Shown here in pieces: positions 17,562 to 26,391 of a DNA stretch of 37,060 nt. The translations under genes were made by a program, and so were the position numbers. Numbering within the stretch: position 1 is the stretch's first letter; the number at the start of each line of letters is the position of its first letter. The DNA is from an uncultured Spartobacteria bacterium (lineage in GTDB: Bacteria > Verrucomicrobiota > Verrucomicrobiia > Chthoniobacterales > Chthoniobacteraceae). Below the pieces are notes generated by a model. That model was not told the DNA's origin and did not search any database. It saw nothing but the letters and a program-made list of their open reading frames with translations. Location of the stretch: the NCBI GenBank assembly GCA_903919125.1, contig CAIXGS010000084.1, forward strand, positions 1 through 37,060, read 5' to 3'.

Positions 17562-17820
17562 AAGACTAAGATCGAGGGGTAATTTTGTGGGGCTCTAAGA
17601 ACCAAAGAATCGATGAGTGAACCGAAACTCCACTGATGGAAAGTACAGCAAGATTGCTATTGAGTAAAGAAAGGTTTTGCGCGTTTGTGCACTCAATCCC
17701 ACGCAACCGAACCGTCTCCGTTGCTGTCCGCGCCTTTAAGCTCTCAAAGACGCCTGTAGCCGCCGTTCTAGGGGTGCTTGACGCGAATTTGAATCTCCTC
17801 TTTCGTCTTAGAATGTTTCG
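17562..17820. other. leader/intergenic region upstream of the DUF1800 gene
   Basis: No gene is seen; the short overlapping ORFs on both strands have no family signal. It lies between an orphan minus-strand terminator and the DUF1800 start codon, so the DUF1800 promoter must lie here unless the terminator is an attenuator. Confidence 0.35.
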
Positions 17821-17864
17821 AAAAAAAACCCGCCTCATGAAATTGTCTTCCTTGCACAGGCGGG
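17821..17864 (-). terminator. orphan intrinsic terminator in a divergent promoter region
   Basis: On the minus strand a perfect 7-bp stem CCCGCCT / AGGCGGG (17858-17864 with 17829-17835) is followed immediately by eight T (17828-17821). No protein-coding gene ends here. It therefore terminates either a short non-coding transcript starting at about 17,870-17,990 or a leader of the DUF1800 operon. Confidence 0.6.
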
Positions 17865-17994
17865 CAAGTGACGTAGTGTGATCGGCGGCATGTAATATAT
17901 TGGTAGTATGCTGAATCTGTCCTAGCGCTCACTCCAGATCTGCTGGATCTGTGATGATCTAGACTCAAACCTATTTTCTCAACCTCCCCTTCTG

Positions 17995-20514
17995 ATGTCT
18001 TCTCCTTCCCAATCCAATCCCATCAGCGCGCCCGAAAGCTCTGGTGCAGCCTCGATTTCCGGCAAACCCATTCCACCCCACCCGAAACACTCGGGAGAAC
18101 GCTCCTCGGAGAGCTCCCCGTTTTCTTTATTCGTCGAAACCGTCCGCGCAAACCCGGGCAGAATCCTCGCCCTTGCTCTCTTTCTCTTGGTGGTCGCCGT
18201 CTTCGGCCGCGCCAGCCAGTACGGCTTCCTGAGCTTCGACGACAACCAGTACATTTTGGACATCCCCGCCGTGCGCGAAGGCCTAAGCCTATCCAGTATT
18301 TGGTGGGCGGTTACCCATAGTCACGTTGGTCAATGGCATCCGCTTACCAGTTGGTCCTTTATTTTCGACTCCTCCTTCGCCGGGCTGCCAGCGCAGCTTG
18401 CTGGGAACAAGCCTCTTGATGCCGCAGGTTGGTTTCATTTGCACAACGTCCTGCTACACGCCCTCGCCGCAGCGCTGCTCTTTCTTGCTCTGCGCAAGTT
18501 GACCGGCTCAGTCTGGAGAAGTCTTTTTGCCGCAGCACTTTTTGCTGTCCATCCACTGCGAGCCGAATCTGTAGCTTGGGTGACGGAACGCAAGGACGTG
18601 CTCAGCGGCGTTTTTTTAATGGCAACCCTTTGGGCGTACGGATTTTATGTAAAGAAAACAAGCTCAACCCAGCGCTATGTTCTTCTGTGTGTGCTCTTCG
18701 CATTGGGGCTTTTATCTAAACCGATGTTGGTGACGCTTCCCTTTGTTTTCCTGATGCTCGATGTCTGGCCACTGAATCGCCTCAGCTTGGAGCCCACCGA
18801 ACCCGGCGACTGGAGCTCGGTGATAAAGCGTTCTATTCCATTTATTACCGAGAAGATTCCGTTATTTATTATGGCGTTCGCCTCGGCAGTGGGCGCGGTC
18901 TACGCAGTGGGCAAACCATTCCGCCCCATCCCTATCCTACCAACGCTTACCCGTTTGGAGTACGTTCCAGTTTCTTACACGCTTTACATCCGCCAATTCC
19001 TACTGCCCTTCGACCTTTCTGCCCATTACCCCTTCGTTGTGGACGGCCCACCGGCATGGAAGATCATTTTTTCGATAGGCGTTCTGGCCGCCCTTAGCGC
19101 GGTGGCTTGGGTGTGGAGAAAGAAGCATCCTTCGTTCATGCTAGGCTGGTTGTGGTTTTTGGGCACATTGCTTCCGGTAATTGGATTAGTGCCCGGAGGT
19201 ATTCAAATCGTCGCAGATCGTTACACCTATTTACCGCAAATAGGACTCGGCGTTGCCGCAGCCTGGATTCTCGGCTCTTGGGCAAGCAATCCTGCGCGGG
19301 TCAAAATTGCCGCATTAGGAGCAAGCGTGTTCATTGCATTCCTCTCTGTGCTGGCGTGGAACCAGACGGGAACTTGGAAAGACGACGAATCCCTATGGAC
19401 GCACTCGCTGGAGGCGACAAAGGACAACGATTACGCGAGTGAAAAACTCGCCTCCGCCTATCAGGCTAGAGCTTTGCGTGAATCCCCAGAAAAAGCAGCG
19501 GAACTTCGCAAAGAGGCAGAGCGCCTTTTTCGTGAAGCCGTACGCCTCAACCCGCATTTGGTCGGTTCGCTCAACAACCTGAGCGTCCTGCTGCGAAGCA
19601 AAGGCGAGTTACCGGAGGCCATCGAGCTCCAGCAACGTGCCGTCAACGAGCACCCCACTTGGGGGCTCATGCACCGCAATCTGGCGAGTGTTCTCACCCA
19701 AAACCGCAACTACAAAGAAGCGGCGGTCAGTTTCGAGAAGGCGCTGGAACTGGATCCCAACGATGTTGAATCGCACTACAACCTCGGGCTCATCTTAAGC
19801 GAAACTCAACCGGATCCCGCCAACCTTCAAAAGGCGCTGGATCATTTCGTACGGGCCATCCAACTCCAACCACGCTTCGCCGAAGCGCATTTCAGTATTG
19901 GTAACGTGCTGTACCGCGCCGGCAAAGTGGACGATGCCATCGTTTATTTCCGCAACGCCGTCGCCTGCGATCCACGCCATGCGAGGGCTTGCAACAATCT
20001 GGCGAGTTTGTTGGGAACCAAGGGCGAGAAAGAGGAGCCCATCAAGTTGTATCAGCAGGCCATCGGTATCGATCCAAACTATATCGAGGCCTACCGTAAC
20101 CTAGCCGAGGCGCTTCTGCGCAATGGCAACGCCCCCGACGCCACAAACGTCTGGCGCGCCGCGTTGCAGAAAAACCCCAGCGACCTCCCAAGCATGTACC
20201 GTCTGGCTTGGATCCTCGCAACACACCCAGATGCCTCGGTGCGTAAAGTTCTTGAGCCTATTGATCTTGCCAAAAAAGGCGTGGAAATGACCCAGAGCAA
20301 AGAGCCGGCCTTCCTCGACGCCTTGGCGGCGGCGCTGGCACAGGTGGAGCGATATCCGGAGGCCATCCAACTCGTGGAGCAGGCCCTCAAGGCGCTGCCT
20401 GGGGGCGGGAATCCGCAGCAAAGCGACGCCTTGAAGGCTCGTTTGGAATTGTACAAAAAAGGCCAGCCCTATCGCGAAGCGCTCCCCAACGCAGCGCCAA
20501 ACACAGGCTCCTAA
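17995..20514 (+). CDS. TMTC/PMT-like membrane protein with C-terminal TPR repeats
   Basis: An 839-residue protein. A polar N-terminal tail is followed by about ten membrane segments (roughly 55-470) and a long C-terminal TPR superhelix (roughly 490-820, at least seven repeats, for example EAAVSFEKALELDPNDVESH). The membrane half has GT-C features: an acidic pair after the first helix (GFLSFDDNQY) and the TMTC hallmark HPLRAESVAWVTERKDVLS. Eukaryotic TMTC proteins are O-mannosyltransferases; bacterial relatives are common in Verrucomicrobiota and largely uncharacterised. A role in glycosyl transfer is inferred, supported by the sugar-nucleotide genes that follow 27 nt downstream. Confidence 0.82.
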   Translation: MSSPSQSNPISAPESSGAASISGKPIPPHPKHSGERSSESSPFSLFVETVRANPGRILALALFLLVVAVFGRASQYGFLSFDDNQYILDIPAVREGLSLSSIWWAVTHSHVGQWHPLTSWSFIFDSSFAGLPAQLAGNKPLDAAGWFHLHNVLLHALAAALLFLALRKLTGSVWRSLFAAALFAVHPLRAESVAWVTERKDVLSGVFLMATLWAYGFYVKKTSSTQRYVLLCVLFALGLLSKPMLVTLPFVFLMLDVWPLNRLSLEPTEPGDWSSVIKRSIPFITEKIPLFIMAFASAVGAVYAVGKPFRPIPILPTLTRLEYVPVSYTLYIRQFLLPFDLSAHYPFVVDGPPAWKIIFSIGVLAALSAVAWVWRKKHPSFMLGWLWFLGTLLPVIGLVPGGIQIVADRYTYLPQIGLGVAAAWILGSWASNPARVKIAALGASVFIAFLSVLAWNQTGTWKDDESLWTHSLEATKDNDYASEKLASAYQARALRESPEKAAELRKEAERLFREAVRLNPHLVGSLNNLSVLLRSKGELPEAIELQQRAVNEHPTWGLMHRNLASVLTQNRNYKEAAVSFEKALELDPNDVESHYNLGLILSETQPDPANLQKALDHFVRAIQLQPRFAEAHFSIGNVLYRAGKVDDAIVYFRNAVACDPRHARACNNLASLLGTKGEKEEPIKLYQQAIGIDPNYIEAYRNLAEALLRNGNAPDATNVWRAALQKNPSDLPSMYRLAWILATHPDASVRKVLEPIDLAKKGVEMTQSKEPAFLDALAAALAQVERYPEAIQLVEQALKALPGGGNPQQSDALKARLELYKKGQPYREALPNAAPNTGS

Positions 20515-20541
20515 GCCCTCAGCAGCCCTGTTCTCAGTCTC

Positions 20542-21597
20542 ATGCGCGTTCTCATCACCGGTATCTGCGGTTTTGCAGGTGCCGCAATAGCACGCACGCT
20601 TCTAGAACATCGCGACGGCCTCCAAATCGTCGGCATTGACAACCTCTCCAGACGTGGGGCGCAGAACAACCTCGAGCCCCTGCGCGCATTGGGGTGCGAA
20701 GTGCTAATTGAGGATCTGAGGGATCCAACGGCTCTGGAACTCCAGCCAAAAGCAGACTGGCTCATCGACGCGGCAGCAGACCCCTCGGTGCTCGCGGGAC
20801 TTTCAGGCAGCTCCCCTGCCACAGAGTTACTACGCACAAACCTCTTTAGCACGGTTCCGATGCTTGAGTTTTGCCGGAAACACGGTGCCGCCTTCACGTT
20901 GCTATCGACAAGCCGAGTTTACAGTATCAAAGCGCTGCTAGAGATCCCCCTCACCTTGCACGAAACCGCGCTGCAGCCCGCCGCCGGCTCACCGTTTGAG
21001 GAGGGAGTTGCCGAATCTTTCTCCTGCCAGCCGCCTCTATCACTTTATGGCGCATCCAAATTTTGTGCCGAAACCCTCGCTTTAGAATACGGAAGCGCGT
21101 TTGACTTCCCCGTGTGGGTAAATCGCTGCGGCGTATTAGCTGGTGCCGGACAGTTCGGGAAGGCGGACCAAGGAATCTTTTCCTTTTGGATCCATCGGTG
21201 GGCAGCAAAACGCCCCCTCAAATACATAGGGTTCGGCGGCCTAGGCCACCAAGTGCGGGACTGTCTACACCCCGCCGATCTCGTCCCTGTGCTGCTGCAA
21301 CAATTCGACGCCGGCTTGGCAGCGGACAAACCAAATGTCGTCAACCTCTCTGGCGGAATAGACAGTGCGACTTCTCTGCGCCAACTCAGCGACTGGTGCG
21401 CCTCTAGACTCGGGCAGCACTCTGTGGCCACAGACGGTGAAGACCGCCCCTTCGACCTGCCATGGATGGTCTTGGATTCCCGCCTCGCCCAGTCCGAATG
21501 GAGCTGGTGCCCGAAGAGACCGGTCACAGCCATTTTTGAAGAAATTGCCACTCACGCCGAAACGCATCCCGGTTGGTTGGACTTGTGTGGAGCCTGA
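20542..21597 (+). CDS. extended SDR NAD-dependent epimerase (CDP-paratose 2-epimerase-like)
   Basis: A 351-residue short-chain dehydrogenase/reductase of the extended class. The Rossmann motif is GICGFAG (residues 7-13). The catalytic YGASK follows LSTSRVYSI, giving a Ser-Tyr-Lys arrangement. The segment NLSRRGAQNNL and the spacing resemble CDP-paratose 2-epimerase (TyvE) relatives rather than UDP-glucose epimerase. It would act in the cytoplasm on a nucleotide sugar. It sits in a tight cluster with the TMTC-like protein, a GT2 glycosyltransferase and a second epimerase. The precise sugar is unknown. Confidence 0.75.
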   Translation: MRVLITGICGFAGAAIARTLLEHRDGLQIVGIDNLSRRGAQNNLEPLRALGCEVLIEDLRDPTALELQPKADWLIDAAADPSVLAGLSGSSPATELLRTNLFSTVPMLEFCRKHGAAFTLLSTSRVYSIKALLEIPLTLHETALQPAAGSPFEEGVAESFSCQPPLSLYGASKFCAETLALEYGSAFDFPVWVNRCGVLAGAGQFGKADQGIFSFWIHRWAAKRPLKYIGFGGLGHQVRDCLHPADLVPVLLQQFDAGLAADKPNVVNLSGGIDSATSLRQLSDWCASRLGQHSVATDGEDRPFDLPWMVLDSRLAQSEWSWCPKRPVTAIFEEIATHAETHPGWLDLCGA

Positions 21598-21657
21598 TTC
21601 ACACAGATAGTTACGACTCCCATTGGATTCCGAGTTTTAACGAGACCGCCCCTCTCC

Positions 21658-22467
21658 GTGAACGCCCAACCGCTTTCCCTGCTTTCCATAGTCATCCCCG
21701 CTCGCAACGAGGAAGGTGCGATTCCCTCGACGCTGCGCCATCTGCACCTCGAGCTTTCATTGCGCAAAATCCCACACGAAATCATCGTCGTGGACGACGG
21801 CTCCACCGACACGACTTGGGAGGTGCTTCAAGCGGCGGCCAGTGAAATTTCGGAAGTGCGCCCAGTTCAAAACACGGGACAAAACGGCTTCGGCCGCGCC
21901 ATTCAGTTTGGCCTCGATTGCATGAAAGGCGACGCCGTGGTGATTATGATGGCCGATGAATCCGACGATTGTCGCGACGTCGTACGCTACTGGGACGCGC
22001 TTAATGAGGGGTATGACTGCGTGTTTGGTAGCCGGTTTATGCGCGGCGGGGGCGTGATTGATTACCCACCTATAAAGTTGTTTCTAAACCGAATCTTTAA
22101 CCTCTTTATTCGGCTTCTTTTTGGGATCAAACTCAACGACACCACCAACGCCTTTAAGGCGTACCGCCGCTCAGTCATCACTGGGATTCAACCCATTCTT
22201 TCACAACACTTTAATTTAACCGTCGAGCTTCCTCTCAAGGCCATTGTACGCGGGTACAGCTGGACAGTTATTCCCATCACATGGCGTAACCGCCGATTCG
22301 GAGTCGCCAAACTTAAAATCGCAGAAATGGGGAGCCGCTACCTCTTCATCTGCTTGTACGTGTGGCTAGAGAAAACGCTTTCGCGCGGCGATTATAAGAA
22401 ATCCGTCTCCAGCACGCCCCTCGCACTGCCTGAAGCAGAGAACGCGTCCTCCGCTAAAACATCCTAA
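21658..22467 (+). CDS. family 2 glycosyltransferase (polyprenyl-phosphate type)
   Basis: A 269-residue GT-A glycosyltransferase. Its start, LSIVIPARNEEGAIPSTLRH, and IIVVDDGSTDTTWEVL are typical of the DPM1/ArnC-like GT2 family that loads a sugar onto a lipid phosphate carrier. The catalytic region continues with MMADESDD, the position normally held by DADLQH. There is no C-terminal membrane-helix pair, so the protein is soluble or peripheral. A GTG at 21658 is the only plausible start and has no obvious ribosome site. It lies between two epimerase genes, 8 nt before the second, and may supply lipid-linked sugar to the GT-C protein. Confidence 0.82.
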   Translation: MNAQPLSLLSIVIPARNEEGAIPSTLRHLHLELSLRKIPHEIIVVDDGSTDTTWEVLQAAASEISEVRPVQNTGQNGFGRAIQFGLDCMKGDAVVIMMADESDDCRDVVRYWDALNEGYDCVFGSRFMRGGGVIDYPPIKLFLNRIFNLFIRLLFGIKLNDTTNAFKAYRRSVITGIQPILSQHFNLTVELPLKAIVRGYSWTVIPITWRNRRFGVAKLKIAEMGSRYLFICLYVWLEKTLSRGDYKKSVSSTPLALPEAENASSAKTS

Positions 22468-22475
22468 TTTGATTC

Positions 22476-23537
22476 ATGTCCAATAAGCGCGTCCTCATTA
22501 CTGGCTCCTCTGGGCTGATCGGTTCAGAGATTTGTCTCTACTTTCACCAACAGGGATTTGAACTGCACGGCATCGACAACAACCAGCGCGCCGTCTTTTT
22601 CGGCCCACAAGGGGATACCACGTGGAACCAAAACCGAATCCAGGCGCTTATCCCCAAGTTCACGATCCACACTCTGGACATTCGCGATAAGAACGCCGTT
22701 CTCCAGTGCGTCGATACTCTGCGCCCAGCGGCCATTATCCACACAGCCGCACAGCCTTCCCACGATCTCGCGGCTTCTATTCCCTTTGACGATTTCGAAA
22801 CCAACGCCAACGGTACCCTTCACTTACTCGAAGCCGCGCGCCGCTTTTGTCCGGAATCCCCGTTCATCCACTTCTCGACTAACAAAGTGTACGGAGATCG
22901 CCCCAACTTTATTTCATTGAACGAACTAGACACACGCTGGGACTTTGCGGATCCCGCCTATGCTAACGGTATTTCCGAGGAGTTCTCCATCGACCAATCT
23001 AAACACTCCTTATTCGGCGCCTCGAAACTCGCCTCCGACATCCTGGTCCAAGAGTACGGACGCTATTTCAACATGCCCACCTGCTGCCTGCGCGGAGGCT
23101 GCCTCACAGGGCCAAACCACTCCGGCGTCCAACTGCACGGCTTCCTGAGCTATCTGGTACGCTGCAACCTCGAACGCCGCCATTACACGGTCTTCGGCTA
23201 TAAGGGAAAACAAGTGCGGGACAATATCCACAGCACCGACGTCGCCAGTTTTGTTTGGGAATTCTTTCAAGCGCCGCGCGTCGCTGAGGTGTATAATCTA
23301 GGGGGCGGGAAGACAAATTCCTGCTCGATACTCGAAGCCTTTCAAAAAGTGGAGGCCATCTCGGGAATCCCCCAAGTTTATAGCTATGAGGATGCAGCAC
23401 GCATAGGGGATCACATTTGTTACTACAGCGACTTACGCAAAATACAGACACATTATCCTCGTTGGAATCTCAGCGTTTCCTTGGATCGTTGTCTGAGTGA
23501 AATGGTGGAAAGCTGGCATCACAGATTATCTGCGTGA
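22476..23537 (+). CDS. CDP-paratose 2-epimerase-like SDR
   Basis: A 353-residue extended SDR. The nucleotide-binding motif is GSSGLIGSE (residues 10-18), the acidic NAD-ribose contact is [11 protein letters not shown], and the active site holds [13 protein letters not shown] plus LFGASK, where Phe replaces the usual Tyr position of YxxxK. The long ENRIQ-like start and the [15 protein letters not shown] segment resemble CDP-paratose/CDP-tyvelose epimerases. It probably makes an activated deoxysugar for the neighbouring glycosyltransferases. The Tyr-to-Phe reading should be confirmed by alignment, since a shifted Tyr could serve. Confidence 0.78.
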   Translation: MSNKRVLITGSSGLIGSEICLYFHQQGFELHGIDNNQRAVFFGPQGDTTWNQNRIQALIPKFTIHTLDIRDKNAVLQCVDTLRPAAIIHTAAQPSHDLAASIPFDDFETNANGTLHLLEAARRFCPESPFIHFSTNKVYGDRPNFISLNELDTRWDFADPAYANGISEEFSIDQSKHSLFGASKLASDILVQEYGRYFNMPTCCLRGGCLTGPNHSGVQLHGFLSYLVRCNLERRHYTVFGYKGKQVRDNIHSTDVASFVWEFFQAPRVAEVYNLGGGKTNSCSILEAFQKVEAISGIPQVYSYEDAARIGDHICYYSDLRKIQTHYPRWNLSVSLDRCLSEMVESWHHRLSA

Positions 23538-23622
23538 TCTTCATCAAGGACAGGCGGGCCTGCGAACTTGACCCCTCAGGAAGCTAGGCATTATCTTACA
23601 AAACTTAACGGAGGCACTCATC

Positions 23623-24084
23623 TTGGAACTTAAAGACATCAAGGAGCTAATCACGCTCATCCGCAGGAACGACCTATCAGAGTTTTCTCTCGAGCAGGAA
23701 GGCTTCAAAATCACCCTCAAACGTGGGGGCGAATTTCCACCATTCACCCAAAACACTTCGCAGCCCCAGTTTCAACAGGTTCCAACTTACGCGCTGCCCG
23801 GAATTTCGGCGCCAACCTCCCCTGCGCCGACTGCCGCTGAACCCGATCCTTCACGGGATATCACCTCCCCCATGGTGGGCACTTTCTATTCCGCTGCCTC
23901 CCCAGAATCTCCCTCCTTTGTCTCCGTCGGACAAACGATCACCACTGACACTGTCATCTGCATCATCGAGGCTATGAAGGTCATGAATGAAATCAAGGCA
24001 GAGGTCTCGGGGGTCGTCGTCGAAATTCTGGCCGAAAACGGCAAGCCCGTACAATACGGCCAGCCTCTGTTTCGGCTGCGCTAA
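23623..24084 (+). CDS. accB: acetyl-CoA carboxylase biotin carboxyl carrier protein
   Basis: A 153-residue biotin carrier for the first step of fatty-acid synthesis. The C-terminal biotinyl domain (about 80-153) holds the biotin-accepting lysine K119 in EAMKVMNEI. The N-terminal helix (ELKDIKELITLIRRND) and a Pro/Ala/Thr-rich hinge (about 36-78) are normal. The start codon is TTG at 23623, supported by a good GGAGG ribosome site about 8 nt upstream; no ATG precedes the conserved N-terminus. accC follows 123 nt downstream. Confidence 0.93.
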   Translation: MELKDIKELITLIRRNDLSEFSLEQEGFKITLKRGGEFPPFTQNTSQPQFQQVPTYALPGISAPTSPAPTAAEPDPSRDITSPMVGTFYSAASPESPSFVSVGQTITTDTVICIIEAMKVMNEIKAEVSGVVVEILAENGKPVQYGQPLFRLR

Positions 24085-24207
24085 CCTCTCGAAGGCTGTG
24101 CCGTTGCTTAAGAAGCGCAGCCCGGCATTCGTTCCAGTTTCGCGTTCCCGTAGGAAATCCTTCCCCTTCGGCTTCGCTCTTTCCCGCAGATCCACGCTTT
24201 TTCCGCC

Positions 24208-25581
24208 ATGTTTAACAAAGTCTTGATCGCCAACCGCGGCGAAATTGCCCTCCGAGTCATCCGCGCCTGTAAGGAATTGGGGATCAAAACGCTAGCCGTC
24301 TACTCAGAAGCTGACGTCGACTCGCTTCACGTCCAACTCGCAGACCAAGCCGTGTGTATCGGCCCAGCCCTTGCCAGCCAGTCCTATCTTAAAATCGACC
24401 GCATTATTTCAGCCGCGGAAATCGGCAACGTCGATGCCATCCATCCGGGCTACGGTTTTCTCGCTGAAAACGCGCACTTCGCAGAAGTCTGCAGCAGCTG
24501 CAACATCAAGTTTATCGGGCCGCCCCCCTCCGCCATCCGAGCTATGGGCGACAAGAACATTGCCCGAGCCAACGCCCGCGCGGCCGGCGTGCCAGTCACC
24601 CCGGGCTCCGAGGGCCTCGTAGAATCGGAACAGGACGCGTTACGTATCGCCCGCGAAATCGGTTTCCCCGTGATGATCAAGGCGGTCGCCGGCGGCGGTG
24701 GAAGGGGCATGCGTCCCGCCCACAACGACGGCTCATTGGTCGCTGGGTACCATAGCGCTAGGATGGAGGCAGAAAAGTGCTTCGGCAATTCAGGGGTTTA
24801 CATCGAAAAGCTCATCGAAAACCCCCATCACATCGAATTCCAAATCATGGCCGACTGCCATGGAAACGTCGTCCATATCGGGGAACGCGATTGCTCCATG
24901 CAACGACGCAACCAGAAGATTATCGAAGAATGCCCCAGCCCGCTGATGACCGAGGAGCTGCGCGCCAAAATGGGAGCCGCTTCAGTAAGCCTCGCTAAAT
25001 CAGTAGGCTACGAAGGAGCTGGCACCATCGAATACCTCGTCGATGACCATGGAAACTTCTTCTTCATGGAGATGAACACCCGCATTCAGGTCGAACACTG
25101 CATCACAGAAGAGGCCTACGGCATCGACCTTGTTAAGGAGCAGATCAAAGTTGCCGCGGGCGAACCTCTCTCTCATTACGTCAGAGACGCCAAGCGCCGC
25201 TATCACGCCATCGAATGCCGGGTCAATGCGGAGGATCCCGCCCACGGCTTTGCTCCTAGCCCAGGCAAAATCAATCTTTACTACGCTCCCGGCGGGCGCG
25301 GAGTGCGCATCGACTCACACGCCTATACAGGCTACACGGTGCCTCCACATTACGATTCGATGATTGCAAAGGTCATCGCGATGGGAACTTCCCGCGAAAA
25401 CGCCATTGCTCGGATGCGGCGGGCCCTCGGCGAATATATCATTCAGGGAATCAAGACAACTATCCCCTTTCAACAAGCCATCATGCACGACCCAGACTTC
25501 GTCAGGGGCCAGTACGACACGGGGTTTGTCTCTAAGTTAATTGACGCCCGCGGGACTGAGTTCGGGAAAAAGAGCGTGTAG
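24208..25581 (+). CDS. accC: acetyl-CoA carboxylase biotin carboxylase subunit
   Basis: Biotin carboxylase of 457 residues, the ATP-dependent CO2-fixing half-reaction on AccB. It has the N-terminal biotin carboxylase domain ([20 protein letters not shown]), the ATP-grasp with glycine loop [11 protein letters not shown] (about 159-169), the Mg/bicarbonate motif [11 protein letters not shown] (about 287-297), and the C-terminal domain with RVNAEDP. All key residues are present and the length is normal. It forms the classical accBC pair and is the last protein-coding gene of the core block before tRNA-Gly. Confidence 0.96.
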   Translation: MFNKVLIANRGEIALRVIRACKELGIKTLAVYSEADVDSLHVQLADQAVCIGPALASQSYLKIDRIISAAEIGNVDAIHPGYGFLAENAHFAEVCSSCNIKFIGPPPSAIRAMGDKNIARANARAAGVPVTPGSEGLVESEQDALRIAREIGFPVMIKAVAGGGGRGMRPAHNDGSLVAGYHSARMEAEKCFGNSGVYIEKLIENPHHIEFQIMADCHGNVVHIGERDCSMQRRNQKIIEECPSPLMTEELRAKMGAASVSLAKSVGYEGAGTIEYLVDDHGNFFFMEMNTRIQVEHCITEEAYGIDLVKEQIKVAAGEPLSHYVRDAKRRYHAIECRVNAEDPAHGFAPSPGKINLYYAPGGRGVRIDSHAYTGYTVPPHYDSMIAKVIAMGTSRENAIARMRRALGEYIIQGIKTTIPFQQAIMHDPDFVRGQYDTGFVSKLIDARGTEFGKKSV

Positions 25582-25773
25582 AGATCGCTACGAAGAAACG
25601 ATGCACCCTCTGCTGTGGATCATGCACAGAGGCGGTATGAAACTGTCACCAGGCCATCACTGTCACATCGCATTGGGATAGTTTCAAGTAATTGAAAAAG
25701 AGGCGCCAACGCACGCAAAGTTAAAGTTGGCATTCTAAAAAGGAGAGCGGGTTTCACTTTGTTTAAAAAACGC
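25582..25773. other. intergenic region between accC and tRNA-Gly
   Basis: No gene is seen. A hairpin-like sequence (CCTCTG and CAGAGG arms, about 25,608-25,633) may be an accC terminator but lacks a T-run. Confidence 0.3.
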
Positions 25774-25801
25774 TTGGCATCTGACAAAGTTTGGTTACTT
25801 T
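25774..25801 (+). promoter_or_regulatory. candidate promoter of tRNA-Gly
   Basis: TTGGCA (25774-25779) and TACTTT (25796-25801) are separated by 16 nt and end about 20 nt before the mature tRNA. The match to a sigma-70 promoter is fair. Confidence 0.35.
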
Positions 25802-25821
25802 TATTGGACTTCGGCGAAATT

Positions 25822-25897
25822 GCGGGTGTAGCTCAGTTGGTAGAGCACTTCCTTGCCAAGGAAGATGTCGCGCGTTCGAGTCGCGTCACCCGCTCCA
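25822..25897 (+). tRNA. tRNA-Gly (anticodon GCC)
   Basis: A complete 76-nt cloverleaf. The acceptor stem GCGGGTG / CACCCGC, D-arm GCTC / GAGC, anticodon stem CTTCC / GGAAG with loop TTGCCAA (anticodon GCC), T-arm with TTCGAGT loop, and an encoded 3' CCA are all present. It marks the change from core genes to accessory genes. No second copy of its 3' end (attachment-site duplication) was found in the window. Confidence 0.97.
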
Positions 25898-26063
25898 CTC
25901 GTTTAGAAGTCTAACCCAAGGTTTAAGGAGAATGGGTGGTGTCTACGGGCGGCACCTACGGGTCCACTCCAAAGTTAGAGCGGTGTTTTGTAAGTCGTAC
26001 TAACTACTCCCCGCTCCCTCCTTTTCAGCACTCAGCGTTTGGCTTACATCAGTAGCACCAACC

Positions 26064-26345
26064 ATGCCCCTCGCTGAATCCATGCCCGCAGCCAATCTCG
26101 ACTTCGCTTGGGACCGTCCCGAAAGCGCCGAGACTCTGCGCATCCGACTGGCGACCGAAGATCCCTCAACGTGGCTGCAGACAGTCGCCTGGCTCATGAG
26201 GGAAGCGAGAGTAGATCAGGTCTGGGAGTTTCTAACACTGAAGCAGGTTACTGAAGCGTTTCCCAAAGTTAGCCCATTGCTCGGTCGCCGTCGGCCGGTT
26301 TGGGAACATCTTCTCCGGGCTGCTCATGAACTGGGACTAATCTAA
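26064..26345 (+). CDS. small protein paired with AbiEii-like gene (probable antitoxin/partner)
   Basis: A 93-residue, helix-rich, acidic protein with the pattern PSTWLQTVAWLMREARVDQV, then WEFLTLKQVTEAFP and LLGRRRPVWEHLL. This resembles a small conserved family found directly before AbiEii-type nucleotidyltransferase genes. It lacks the winged-helix AbiEi domain, so it would be an alternative partner. It ends 13 nt before the region homologous to the nucleotidyltransferase, suggesting one operon. The start is the ATG at 26064 or 26082. Confidence 0.6.
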   Translation: MPLAESMPAANLDFAWDRPESAETLRIRLATEDPSTWLQTVAWLMREARVDQVWEFLTLKQVTEAFPKVSPLLGRRRPVWEHLLRAAHELGLI

Positions 26346-26391
26346 AGCCTGCACCTCCATAAAGCGCGACTTCCTGCGGGCTTGGTTTGAG

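Noticed and set aside
25898-26063. Attachment-site duplication of the tRNA 3' end
   Set aside because: No second copy of the T-arm/acceptor sequence was found downstream in the window.
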